From CANHVK01 sp044232905 (GTDB lineage Bacteria; Bacteroidota; Bacteroidia; Flavobacteriales_D; Crocinitomicaceae), in NCBI GenBank assembly GCA_044232905.1, contig JBIIKZ010000005.1:4383-68382 (forward strand): DNA of 64,000 bases. Direction: 5' to 3'. A program made the position numbers and the translations under genes. The notes below the pieces were generated by a model, which saw only the letters and a program-made list of their open reading frames with translations, was not told the origin of the DNA and did not search any database. Shown in pieces: positions 34,384-42,925 of this stretch. Every line of letters starts with the position of its first letter. Positions within the stretch are counted from its first letter, which is position 1.

Positions 34384-34854
34384 ATGAAGGTGCTAATGGT
34401 TTGTTTGGGTAATATTTGTCGTTCGCCAATCGCAGATGGATTGTTACGCCAAAAAGTCGATCAGCATCAATTAGACGTGGAAGTAGATTCTGCTGGAACT
34501 ATCGGAATGCATGCTGGATCGGCACCTGATTCGCGGATGATTTCAACTGCAAAAAATCGCGGCACAGATATTAGCTTTTTGAAAGCGCGTCAATTTACCG
34601 CTTCGGATTTTGAACATTTCGATGTGATTTTCGCGATGGACAAAAACAACAAACGCGACATTCTCTCGTTGGCTAAAACAGCCGAAGACAAACAAAAAGT
34701 GCATTTACTTTTAAGTAAAATATCAGACCAAGAAGAAGCGAATGTGCCAGATCCATATTATGGAACAAGCAAAGACTTTGAACACGTATACGACCTTGTA
34801 GACAAAGCAACAAACACAATTATTCAAAAAATTAAAAACAATACATTGATATGA
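34384..34854 (+). CDS. Low-molecular-weight protein-tyrosine phosphatase
   Basis: A 156-residue phosphatase starting at MKVLMVCLGNICRSP (ATG at 34384); an in-frame TTG nine bases earlier overlaps the previous stop region and is not needed. The CX5R loop is CLGNICR (Cys7, Arg13) and the general acid is the Asp of VPDPYYG. Family members dephosphorylate tyrosine kinases or other proteins; the substrate is unknown. Its end overlaps the next gene by four bases, so the two are translationally coupled. Confidence 0.9.
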   Translation: MKVLMVCLGNICRSPIADGLLRQKVDQHQLDVEVDSAGTIGMHAGSAPDSRMISTAKNRGTDISFLKARQFTASDFEHFDVIFAMDKNNKRDILSLAKTAEDKQKVHLLLSKISDQEEANVPDPYYGTSKDFEHVYDLVDKATNTIIQKIKNNTLI

Positions 34855-35564
34855 GTCACGGAAAATTATATTTAGTACCAACTACCTTAGGAGGAGAAAC
34901 AACGAAAGATTTAATTCCAGCAGATGTAATCGAATTAATACGTGGCTTACGTTTTTTCGCTGTAGAAGATGTTAAAAGCGCTAGACGTTATTTACGTAAA
35001 TTAGACCGTGAATTCCCTATAGACGATTCTGTTTTCTTTACATTAAAAAATAATACAGCACCTGAAGACCTAAACAAAATGTTGGTTCCAATTCGTGAAG
35101 GAAACAATGTAGGTATCATTTCGGAAGCTGGTTGTCCGGGGATTGCTGATCCAGGCGCGAACTTAGTATCGTTAGCACACCAACAAGGATTACGCGTAGG
35201 TCCATTAGTAGGTCCTTCCTCCATCCTATTAGCTTTGATTGGTAGTGGTTTCAATGGACAAGAATTTACCTTCCACGGGTACTTGCCACGCGAACGTAAA
35301 GAGCGCATTCGTAAATTACGCGAATTTGAAATCTCCGCACGTAAAACACGCATGACCCATATTTTCATGGATACACCGTTCCGTAACATGCATATACTAG
35401 AGGATATGTTAAATGAATTAATGGATGAAACTTACGTGAGTATCGCTTCGGATTTAACCATTCATGATGAGTCGGTACGTACGATGCGTGTAAAAGATTG
35501 GAGAGAAAATGCATACGACCTTTCTAAAATTCCAACTATGTTCTTAATTGGACGTTTAAGCTAA
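34851..35564 (+). CDS. RsmI-like tetrapyrrole-methylase-fold methyltransferase
   Basis: A 237-residue SAM-dependent enzyme of the family of 16S rRNA 2'-O-methyltransferase RsmI. Visible are LYLVPTTLGG at the start, GIISEAGCPGIADPGANLV (the RsmI/CbiF SAM site), LVGPSSILLALIGSGFNGQEFTFHGYLPRE and a C-terminal SDLTIHDE. It starts YLVPTTLGGETTKD rather than the YVVATPIGNL of canonical RsmI. Bacteroidota often carry this second version beside a canonical RsmI, so its own target is uncertain. It overlaps the phosphatase gene by an ATGA. Confidence 0.82.
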   Translation: MSHGKLYLVPTTLGGETTKDLIPADVIELIRGLRFFAVEDVKSARRYLRKLDREFPIDDSVFFTLKNNTAPEDLNKMLVPIREGNNVGIISEAGCPGIADPGANLVSLAHQQGLRVGPLVGPSSILLALIGSGFNGQEFTFHGYLPRERKERIRKLREFEISARKTRMTHIFMDTPFRNMHILEDMLNELMDETYVSIASDLTIHDESVRTMRVKDWRENAYDLSKIPTMFLIGRLS

Positions 35565-35571
35565 TATTCGA

Positions 35572-36777
35572 ATGAAAAATATATTCACCCACTTAACGTT
35601 CTATGTTTTTCTGGCTATAATCGCAGGGATATTATTAGGACATTTTAACCCAAAAATGGGTGAATCGATGGAATTCATCGGAAAATATTTTATTGCAATA
35701 ATCAAAGTTTTTGTTGGACCTATCATTTTCTTAACCATTGTATTAGGAATTGGTTCGATGGGCGACTTAAAAAAAGTAGGTCGGATTGGTTTAAAATCAT
35801 TGATCTATTTTGAAGTGGTTACGACGTTTGCCTTAGCATTGGGCGTATTTCTAGCTATTTATTTAGAACCAGGAAACATTGACAAATCGGCTTTGATTCT
35901 TCAAGATGCTAGTAAATACACATCCAAAGCTGGTGAACCGTTTAGCTGGTTAAAGTTTCTACAAAACAATTTTACGATACAGGTTTTGCTTGTTTCTATA
36001 ATTGGAGGAATAACACTAAATAGTTTAAAACAAAGACAGATAATTGTTCACAAACTCGAACGCGTTTCAAAATTTGTTTTCCTGTGTTTAAAATACGTGA
36101 TGTATTTAGCGCCTCTTGGTGCTTTTGGAGGAATGGCTTATGCGGTTGGTAAATTTGGATTACACACACTGATTCCTCTAGGAAAACTGGTAGGAAGTGT
36201 TTATTTGGCAATGATACTTTTCGTGATTTTGGGATTAGGTTCTATTATGCGTTATTACAAACTGAGTATTTTTAAATTCTTACGCTACATCAAAGAAGAA
36301 TTATTGATCGTGCTAGGAACCTCCTCTTCCGAAACAGCTTTACCAAACTTGATGTTAAAGCTCGAAAAACTTGGCTGTAAGAAATCCGTAGTAGGACTTG
36401 TAGTACCGACTGGTTATTCTTTCAACCTAGACGGAACCTCCATCTACTTATCTATGTCAGTCATTTTCATCGCACAATTATATGGCGTTGACCTTAGCAT
36501 CAAAGAAATACTACTAATCATTGGAATTCTTATGTTGACCTCGAAGGGTGCGGCAGGAGTAACAGGTAGTGGATTTGTTGTATTAGCATCTACCCTAGCT
36601 TCTTTACATAAAATTCCTGTGGAAGGTCTAGCGTTCTTATTAGGAGTTGATAAATTCTTAAGTGAGTCTCGTGCGATAACCAACATTATTGGAAACGGCG
36701 TCGCGACCTTGGTGATTGCAAAAAGTGAGAAAGAGTTTGATGAGGAGATGTATATGAAGGAGATTGAATTGAATTGA
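35572..36777 (+). CDS. Dicarboxylate/amino-acid:cation symporter (DAACS family)
   Basis: A 401-residue inner-membrane transporter of the glutamate/aspartate or C4-dicarboxylate type. Family signatures are present: TSSSETALPNL (hairpin 1), GYSFNLDGTSIY corresponding to the NMDGT motif, SKGAAGVTGSGF (hairpin 2) and a final SRAITNIIGNGVATL. Residues for cation and carboxylate binding appear intact. It is 7 bases after the RsmI-like gene and probably the last of that operon. Which acid it carries is not decided by sequence inspection. Confidence 0.9.
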   Translation: MKNIFTHLTFYVFLAIIAGILLGHFNPKMGESMEFIGKYFIAIIKVFVGPIIFLTIVLGIGSMGDLKKVGRIGLKSLIYFEVVTTFALALGVFLAIYLEPGNIDKSALILQDASKYTSKAGEPFSWLKFLQNNFTIQVLLVSIIGGITLNSLKQRQIIVHKLERVSKFVFLCLKYVMYLAPLGAFGGMAYAVGKFGLHTLIPLGKLVGSVYLAMILFVILGLGSIMRYYKLSIFKFLRYIKEELLIVLGTSSSETALPNLMLKLEKLGCKKSVVGLVVPTGYSFNLDGTSIYLSMSVIFIAQLYGVDLSIKEILLIIGILMLTSKGAAGVTGSGFVVLASTLASLHKIPVEGLAFLLGVDKFLSESRAITNIIGNGVATLVIAKSEKEFDEEMYMKEIELN

Positions 36778-36786
36778 ATTGAATCG

Positions 36787-36830
36787 ATTTAATTAATGTA
36801 GCAATTGATTAATTTGAAAATGTAATAATT
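36787..36830. repeat. Short intergenic patch of ATTTGAAAAT-type repeats
   Basis: After the transporter stop come tandem TTGAA units, then TTAATTAATGTAGCAATTGA and TAATTTGAAAATG, the same words seen at 18.75 kb. No gene is seen there. Confidence 0.5.
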
Positions 36831-36910
36831 GGTTAGACCAGTATTGAAAACCAATTCTCTTAAATCATAGACACAGATATTCAATACAATTTTAAAACAT
36901 CCATAAAAAC

Positions 36911-37471
36911 ATGAATAAGATTACAAAAATCATTTTAGGATTAGTTGGTTTATCTGTAATTGGAATAATGACCTTTTACATCGTAACAAAAGATAAAACT
37001 TCCAAAAGTCATAAAAAAGCCATTACTAATCCTACGTTAGATACTGTTGCAATTGCGAATGTAATTGAAGATTCATCGCTAATTACAATTAGCAGGGCGT
37101 TGGGAGTCGATGGAGAACAATTTACCCAAACAAAAGAAGCTGGAGTTTATTCAACTATAACCAATGATAAACTTTTGGTCATTGATAAAAATATTTGGAA
37201 AAAACTGATTAAAAAAATAAAAAAGAAAATCCCCCAAATAGCGGAAGATTGTAAGTATGAATATTCAGTTTATGAATTGTCAAATTATAAATTTATTGGA
37301 TTGTTAACCTACTTATCTAGTAGTAAAAATAACAACAACACGATTGCATATAGAGCAACTGAAATTAAACAAGGTGAGGCATATTCATTTGCAGGAGGTC
37401 AAATTTGTTGTGGCTGTGAAGGAGGAGAAGCATTAGTACCACAACAGTTAGACGCAGTTATTGATAAATGA
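36911..37471 (+). CDS. Membrane-anchored protein of unknown function with a Cys-rich motif
   Basis: A 186-residue protein I do not recognise. Residues 7-26 (IILGLVGLSVIGIMTFYIVT) form one transmembrane anchor; the rest is predicted soluble and outside the cytoplasm. Near the end is QICCGCEGGEALVP (three cysteines, residues 166-169) preceded by AYSFAGG. A basic run KKLIKKIKKK occurs mid-protein. It is preceded by repeats, ends in a shared hairpin and converges with another orphan small gene. The ATG is unambiguous. Confidence 0.6.
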   Translation: MNKITKIILGLVGLSVIGIMTFYIVTKDKTSKSHKKAITNPTLDTVAIANVIEDSSLITISRALGVDGEQFTQTKEAGVYSTITNDKLLVIDKNIWKKLIKKIKKKIPQIAEDCKYEYSVYELSNYKFIGLLTYLSSSKNNNNTIAYRATEIKQGEAYSFAGGQICCGCEGGEALVPQQLDAVIDK

Positions 37472-37519
37472 AAAAACATAATTTTCGAGTAATAGTTACT
37501 AATCGAAAATTATGTTTTT
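37472..37519. terminator. 17-bp bidirectional terminator between two convergent orphan genes
   Basis: AAAAACATAATTTTCGA pairs perfectly with TCGAAAATTATGTTTTT around a 14-base loop. It follows directly on the TGA of the plus gene, and the TAG of the minus gene (37499-37501) lies in the loop. Confidence 0.85.
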
Positions 37520-37780
37520 ATTCATCTCTATTTCTGATTTCCAGTTGATATTGTATTTTTCCTTTAATATTCTTTTCTTAAGTCCATTTAATTTATGGCC
37601 ATATCCCATACCGGTTTGTACGCGTTGTTCTCTCAATATTTTTTCCGCTTCAGCATGCGCTAAATCGATTCTTTTCTTGTAATACGGAATATATTCTTTT
37701 AAATCGCGTTTAAAAGATTGATTATATCGAATGATACGAAATATGAGGTAAAGACTAAGTATCGTAATTAGAAAATACAT
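37499..37780 (-). CDS. Small membrane-anchored protein of unknown function
   Basis: A 93-residue protein with one N-terminal transmembrane segment at about 2-17 (YFLITILSLYLIFRII) and a basic, helical remainder (YIPYYKKRIDLAHAEAEKIL). I do not recognise it. Its stop sits in the shared hairpin loop, and it runs toward the queA gene start region from the same strand, 33 bases from the queA stop. Coding is supported by the plausible start and by the terminator placement. Confidence 0.5.
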   Translation of the reverse strand: MYFLITILSLYLIFRIIRYNQSFKRDLKEYIPYYKKRIDLAHAEAEKILREQRVQTGMGYGHKLNGLKKRILKEKYNINWKSEIEMNKNIIFD

Positions 37781-37813
37781 GAACCTATTGTTTTAAGATC
37801 TATACTAAGGTAG

Positions 37814-39049
37814 TTATTTTCTCCCCCACAACAAACTTCCATCGCCGTAACTTAAAAAACGGAAGTCATTAGCTAAGGCATAATCGTATACTTTTTTCCA
37901 ATCTTCCCCGATCAATGCGGAAATCAATAACAACAAGGTACTTTCCGGTTGGTGGAAGTTGGTAATCAGTCCATGGATGATATGAAAGGTATATCCAGGT
38001 GCAATGATGATTTGCGTTTTGGATAAAATCGAAGTGCGTTTATTTAGTTCTAACCAAGTTAATAAGGCTTCTAAAGCTTCTTTTGCCGAACATAATTCAG
38101 TCGTTTCATAAGGTTCCCATTGACCGACTACAAGTGCCTCAGGCGCTAATTCGGGCGAAACAAATACTTTTCTTCCTAGCCAATACAAACTTTCAATGGT
38201 ACGTGTGGAAGTTGTTCCGACTGTTACTATTTTTTTAGAGTCAAGGGAATCTATCAACTTTTGAATTGTTTCTATCGAGACATCCAAGTATTCACCATGC
38301 ATTTCGTGTTCGCCAATCGATTCACTTTTCACTGGTTTGAATGTTCCTGCTCCTACGTGTAGAGTGACCTGCGTTGTATCTATTCCTTTTTGCGTGAGTT
38401 CTTCTACGATATTTTCGGTGAAATGGAGTCCTGCAGTTGGTGCAGCAACGGAACCTAGTTCTTTCGCGAAAACGGTTTGGTAACGTTCTAAATCACTTTC
38501 TTCCGTTTCACGTTTTAAATAAGGAGGCAATGGAATACTTCCAAAGGCATGTAATACCTCCGCAAAAACAACTTCTACCGGTGTCCACGACAAAGTCACA
38601 TGGTAATAATCGGCTACACGTTCTTTCTCAGAAACTGTCACTTCGATGGTTTGTCCATTCCAAGTCACTTCGCGTTTCAATGAACCATGCTTCCAACGTT
38701 TTGCATTACCTACATAACATTTAATAGCTATCGATCCGGTACATCCCATCGCCATTGCAGAGTCAATCGCTTCAGAAACAGCTTCTAGATAAAATAATTC
38801 TATCACCGCACCAGTGAAGGTGTGAAACAACATGCGCGCTTCGACTACCTTGGTGTTATTGAAGATTAATAAGGAATCATTCGGTAAAAACGAAGGTAGA
38901 TTACGATACGTACTTTCTTCTATTTCTCCGGCTTTGTATACGAGTAATTTGGATAAATCGCGCTCCGCCAATGGATATTTTGCGATACGTTCGTCAGGAA
39001 GATTGTAGTTGTATGCAGCGATTTGTATGTGTTTCGGATTATTAACCAT
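37814..39049 (-). CDS. queA: S-adenosylmethionine:tRNA ribosyltransferase-isomerase
   Basis: Transfers and isomerises the ribosyl moiety of SAM onto preQ1 in tRNA, forming epoxyqueuosine. The 411 residues are longer than the 350 of E. coli QueA, as is usual in Bacteroidota. Motifs: YNYNLPDERIAKYPLAERDLS near the N-terminus, SLLIFNNTKVVEARM, and SVAAPTAGLHFTENI followed by THVGAGTFKPV-type LHVGAGTFKPVK. A large insertion lies between these, in the region of residues 85-180. It is on the same strand as the small orphan gene downstream. queD elsewhere in the window supports a working queuosine pathway. Confidence 0.94.
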   Translation of the reverse strand: MVNNPKHIQIAAYNYNLPDERIAKYPLAERDLSKLLVYKAGEIEESTYRNLPSFLPNDSLLIFNNTKVVEARMLFHTFTGAVIELFYLEAVSEAIDSAMAMGCTGSIAIKCYVGNAKRWKHGSLKREVTWNGQTIEVTVSEKERVADYYHVTLSWTPVEVVFAEVLHAFGSIPLPPYLKRETEESDLERYQTVFAKELGSVAAPTAGLHFTENIVEELTQKGIDTTQVTLHVGAGTFKPVKSESIGEHEMHGEYLDVSIETIQKLIDSLDSKKIVTVGTTSTRTIESLYWLGRKVFVSPELAPEALVVGQWEPYETTELCSAKEALEALLTWLELNKRTSILSKTQIIIAPGYTFHIIHGLITNFHQPESTLLLLISALIGEDWKKVYDYALANDFRFLSYGDGSLLWGRK

Positions 39050-39112
39050 AGTTGAGTGACGAGTTAAGAGATGAAGTGTAAAAATAGGAAGGAAATAATG
39101 AATTATGCAAAG

Positions 39113-39146
39113 GATTACAGATTACAGATTAACAAATTGCAGATTG
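39113..39146. repeat. GATTACAGATTA-type repeat patch
   Basis: Tandem words GATTACAGATTACAGATTAA then CAAATTGCAGATTG. The same unit fills 46921-47007. Confidence 0.5.
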
Positions 39147-39167
39147 TTGAATAGAAGTTGAAATCAA

Positions 39168-40781
39168 TTAATCTATTTTAAGCAATATCAATCCTTCATA
39201 TTTCCCTAAATCGATAAAATCTTGACACGATTTTTCATTGTGAAAATGAGTAGAATAAAGAATTTGCCAATTCTCATCACTTGGAATGGAAATCGTACGT
39301 TTGGCATTGTTGAAATTAAGTAATATATAAACCTCCTGGTCTTCATATACTCGCGTGTAACCTAAAACTCCTTGCTCTCCTTGTTGCAAGAATGTTAAGT
39401 TTCCATGAGAAAGCGCTGAATGTGTATTACGTAGTTTTATTAATGCTTTATAATGCGTCAATAAAGAATCTGATTGATTGTCTTGCATTTCCACATTAAC
39501 ACGATAGAAATTACGGTTAATTGGTAACCACGGCTTGACGCTTGAGAAACCACCAAAATCTTCTGCAGACCACTGCATAGGGGTACGCGATTTGTCTCTC
39601 CCACTAAAAAAAGGCCAATATTTTTTCCCTAATGGATCTTTTATATGTTTCCTGCGAATTTTCTGATTTTGCATGCCAATTTCTTCTCCATAATAAACGA
39701 AAGGTGTTCCACGAAGTGTAAGCAGTAATATACTTGCAATATGTGCTTTTTCTAATTTATTTCTCCCAATACTTAATCGGTTAAAACTGCGCAATAAATC
39801 ATGATTACTCAAAACATAACTTGGCCAAGCTTTTTCAGGTAAATTTTTCTCCCACTTTTCGATGCATTTGTAATATTTCTTTGCGTTCCAAAAACGGAAA
39901 ATCAACGAAAAATCAAAAGCCAAGTGCAGCGCATTATCGCCTTCTCCTAGGTAATTAATAACCGTAGCATTATTGCCTGGAGGTGGCGTATAAATTTCAC
40001 CTACCAACATTTTATCTTCATAGCTATCCAATAATTGCCGTAATTTTCGAACAATTTTGATCGAAGAACCTCTATTTCTGCTATATAAGCGATCCTTGGT
40101 TGGTCTCCCCCATTTGATAAATGGATTATCCCTGAATTTTTCATCTTTGACGATGTAGTTAATCACATCCAAACGGAATCCATCTACGCCGAGATCTAAC
40201 CAAAATCGAATTTCCTCAAAAAACGCGTTGTGTAAGTCTTTGTTTCGCCAATTTAAATCTGGCTGTTCTTTCAAAAAACTATGGAGATAATATTTTTGGG
40301 TAGATTCATCCCACTCCCAAGCACTTCCACCAAAAGCAGAACGCCAATTGGTAGGTACTTTTCCGTTACGTTTGTTTTTCCAGATGTACCAATCTCGTTT
40401 GGGGTTATCAAGCGATGCACTTGATTCAACAAACCAAGGATGTTCGTTGGAAGTATGATTCATTACCATATCCATGACAATCTTGATTCCATTCGCATGT
40501 GCAAGTGCTAACAATTCTTTGAAATCTTCCATGGTACCATACGAAGGATCAATTGCCCGATAGTTGACTATGTCGTATCCATAATCTTTCATCGGCGATT
40601 CATAGATGGGAGAAAGCCAAATTGCTTTAATTCCTAATTGAACCAAATAATCAAAACGTTGAATAATCCCTCTTAAGTCACCGATTCCATCGTTATTGCT
40701 ATCCTTAAAACTACGTACGTATAAATGATAAACGACACCGTGTTTCCACCAAACGTAGTTTTCCTTATTCACTTCACCCAT
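39168..40781 (-). CDS. GH13 alpha-glucosidase / oligo-1,6-glucosidase-like enzyme
   Basis: A 537-residue glycoside hydrolase cleaving alpha-glucosidic bonds. The TIM-barrel catalytic residues are visible: nucleophile Asp205 in DGFRLDV, acid/base Glu262 in VGEIY and transition-state Asp328 in SNHDLLR. Region I is DMVMNHTS. There is no signal peptide, so it should be cytoplasmic. Motifs SNHD and WWKHGVVYHLYVRSFKDSN favour oligo-1,6-glucosidase or trehalose-type GH13 subfamilies, but substrate is not fixed. A TACGTTTG promoter lies 49 bases upstream. Confidence 0.9.
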   Translation of the reverse strand: MGEVNKENYVWWKHGVVYHLYVRSFKDSNNDGIGDLRGIIQRFDYLVQLGIKAIWLSPIYESPMKDYGYDIVNYRAIDPSYGTMEDFKELLALAHANGIKIVMDMVMNHTSNEHPWFVESSASLDNPKRDWYIWKNKRNGKVPTNWRSAFGGSAWEWDESTQKYYLHSFLKEQPDLNWRNKDLHNAFFEEIRFWLDLGVDGFRLDVINYIVKDEKFRDNPFIKWGRPTKDRLYSRNRGSSIKIVRKLRQLLDSYEDKMLVGEIYTPPPGNNATVINYLGEGDNALHLAFDFSLIFRFWNAKKYYKCIEKWEKNLPEKAWPSYVLSNHDLLRSFNRLSIGRNKLEKAHIASILLLTLRGTPFVYYGEEIGMQNQKIRRKHIKDPLGKKYWPFFSGRDKSRTPMQWSAEDFGGFSSVKPWLPINRNFYRVNVEMQDNQSDSLLTHYKALIKLRNTHSALSHGNLTFLQQGEQGVLGYTRVYEDQEVYILLNFNNAKRTISIPSDENWQILYSTHFHNEKSCQDFIDLGKYEGLILLKID

Positions 40782-40829
40782 TTCAACATATTGATACCTA
40801 TTAAGTAAAAGTAATTACTCCACATTTTA

Positions 40830-40837
40830 CAAACGTA
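40830..40837 (-). promoter_or_regulatory. -7 promoter element (TACGTTTG) of the GH13 gene
   Basis: An exact TAnnTTTG match on the minus strand, 49 bases before the ATG, predicting a leader of about 42 bases. Confidence 0.45.
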
Positions 40838-40924
40838 GCTAGGATATGAAATTTTTGTTAATTCGGTGAGGGAAATTTTGGACTGATTTTTAGTACCAAT
40901 GATAGTATCAAATAATGCTATCGA

Positions 40925-41707
40925 TTACTTAACACGCAACCAATCCAGCGTCACGCGATTAAATTCTTCTGCTTGTTCGATATTGACGATGTGTCCACAA
41001 TTTTCTACCACAGCCATTGTTCCTTTTGGCTCCAGCTTTGCCATTTTTTTCACATCTTCAATAAACATGTGATCTTCTCTTCCGGAGATAAATAAAATTG
41101 GTAACCCATGCGGTTCTTTTTGAAAACGCTTTAATAATGTATCCAAATGACGAGTAATACCAAACCAACGGATAAACTCGGACTTCTTCATCTTTTTTGC
41201 TTCATGAATAAACACAGCGCGAGATTTTGCATGGCTTCTTCTTGGCAGAATTATCACAGCAAATAAAGTATACAAAAACATGAAAGGAACCAGTTTTTTG
41301 AGTGTATTACCAACGACAATTAAAAAACGGGAGAAATTGGTAAGACTTATAATAGCACCAGACATTATCATAGAATGAATTCTTGATCTGTCTAATTCCA
41401 CCAATTGTCTAATCAAAATTGTCCCTAACGAAACCCCAATAAAATGAGCATTATCGATTTTATTAAAATCTAATACATCATACACTTCTTGTGCAATCGA
41501 TGGAAATGAATATATTAAATTTTTATTGACTTCTTCAACCACTTTTGTGCGACCATGACCACGTAAATCAATCAATAATACGTTATATTCTTTACGATAC
41601 GCATTTATTTGTTTGAACCAAATGGTAGAACTTCCCCCTGCTCCATGAATAAAAACTACCCAAGACGCAGTTGAATTTGCATGTTTATAAATTATGTGAT
41701 GTAGCAT
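40925..41707 (-). CDS. Alpha/beta hydrolase
   Basis: A 260-residue serine hydrolase starting at MLHHIIYKHANS (41707); an upstream codon at 41734 would deepen the overlap with the glycosyltransferase gene to 50 bases. Visible are the oxyanion HGAGG, the nucleophile Ser93 in GVSLG, the acid-loop SGREDHMF and the catalytic His in ENCGHIVN. The TGA-side overlap with the glycosyltransferase gene is 23 bases, so the two are co-transcribed. Substrate is unknown; esterase, lipase or dienelactone-type activities are all possible. Confidence 0.83.
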   Translation of the reverse strand: MLHHIIYKHANSTASWVVFIHGAGGSSTIWFKQINAYRKEYNVLLIDLRGHGRTKVVEEVNKNLIYSFPSIAQEVYDVLDFNKIDNAHFIGVSLGTILIRQLVELDRSRIHSMIMSGAIISLTNFSRFLIVVGNTLKKLVPFMFLYTLFAVIILPRRSHAKSRAVFIHEAKKMKKSEFIRWFGITRHLDTLLKRFQKEPHGLPILFISGREDHMFIEDVKKMAKLEPKGTMAVVENCGHIVNIEQAEEFNRVTLDWLRVK

Positions 41708-42872
41708 TCTCTGATTGAAGTTGACTCCAAACATACTGAGAAGAGACGATAAAAACTAAATTTCCAAGACCTAATATTCCAATTTGTGTAAACCAACGGG
41801 ATAAATCTTTCCCCCATAAATCCGACGAATCAAATGAAAACAAGAGCATTCCAACAGAAAAAAGCATCCAATATTTCCAGTTTCGTGTCTGAAACGCACG
41901 GTAAATTAAAAACATAACTAAAGGAATAGATAGTAAGAAATGTTGGCTATCCGTCACAAAAAAGTTTGGTATAAATGCCATAAATAAGGCTAGAAAAAAC
42001 ATGTAATTCAAGTTATTAACTTCTTTTCCTTTCATATTAATATATAAAAAGCTGATTAACAAACCTAAACCAAGAAACGAATACAACCAAGAAGGTTTTA
42101 CACCGAAATAGGTATGAACCAAGTACTGTAAAGACTGTGGACTGGTCAAATATTCTCCATGCGCAGACAAAGCACTAAACCAATCTATCCAAAGATGTAT
42201 GTTTTTAGTCCACCCAAATACAATAAGCGGAAATAAAAAACTTAAAGTTCCAAATGCAATTAAATACAAGATTTGCTTCCATTTACCAAAAAACAACATC
42301 GGAATACAAATAAGTATCATAATTGGTTTTAAAACAATCATTACTGCCCAAAATAGAGAAGATAACACAAAATTATTTTTGGAAATAAAATAGGCACCTA
42401 TAACGAATAAAAACAACAAGATAAGATTTACATTCCCAAGATGTAACTCCCTCGTGACATGAATGACTATTACCAAAAAAGCTAAAAAAAGAAACAAAAA
42501 TTGTTTTTTAATGACACCTAAATATTCTTCCAAAATCCCTTTCCATAAAGGTAATGCAAGTGCTAAAAAAACAACCAACACAGCTAAATGAAAAAATTTT
42601 ATTATTGCAAATGAAAATAATACATAAGGAGCAAAAAACAAAAGGGTTGTAGGTGGATATTTAAAAAAACCTGTACCTAAACCATATGCGTGTTCGTATG
42701 GATTATTTCCTCTATAATAATCATTTGTCGCTTCAAAATATACCAAGAAGTCATTTGTAAATAACTTCTCATTGTTCAACTCTACAAAAATAAAAAGTAA
42801 CGAAAAAGCAACTACAATAGCTAGGTAACTTAACAATGGTTTGTTTGAGAAAAGTTGTTTAAATTTTATCAT
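41685..42872 (-). CDS. GT87-like polytopic glycosyltransferase
   Basis: A 395-residue integral membrane protein starting at MIKFKQLFSNKPLL (42872); an upstream TTG lies inside a repeat. Multiple hydrophobic helices span the whole length. The first external loop holds the acidic segment NDFLVYFEATNDYYRGNNPYEHAYGLGTGFFKYPPTTLLFF, with the DF, NPY and YPP features typical of the GT87/DUF2029 polyprenol-phosphate-dependent mannosyl- or glycosyltransferases. The acceptor is unknown. It overlaps the alpha/beta hydrolase gene by 23 bases. Confidence 0.8.
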   Translation of the reverse strand: MIKFKQLFSNKPLLSYLAIVVAFSLLFIFVELNNEKLFTNDFLVYFEATNDYYRGNNPYEHAYGLGTGFFKYPPTTLLFFAPYVLFSFAIIKFFHLAVLVVFLALALPLWKGILEEYLGVIKKQFLFLFLAFLVIVIHVTRELHLGNVNLILLFLFVIGAYFISKNNFVLSSLFWAVMIVLKPIMILICIPMLFFGKWKQILYLIAFGTLSFLFPLIVFGWTKNIHLWIDWFSALSAHGEYLTSPQSLQYLVHTYFGVKPSWLYSFLGLGLLISFLYINMKGKEVNNLNYMFFLALFMAFIPNFFVTDSQHFLLSIPLVMFLIYRAFQTRNWKYWMLFSVGMLLFSFDSSDLWGKDLSRWFTQIGILGLGNLVFIVSSQYVWSQLQSENATSHNL

Positions 42873-42887
42873 AATGTGTACATAGGT

Positions 42888-42920
42888 CACCTCCCTCAAT
42901 CCCTCCCAAGGAGGGAAGTA
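42888..42920 (+). repeat. CTCCC-type dispersed repeat, copy B
   Basis: CACCTCCCTCAATCCCTCCC then AAGGAGGGAAGTA. TCCCTCC and GGAGGGA can form a 7-bp stem around CAA. It matches the copy at 30161-30194 in pattern. Confidence 0.55.
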
Positions 42921-42925
42921 GAAAA

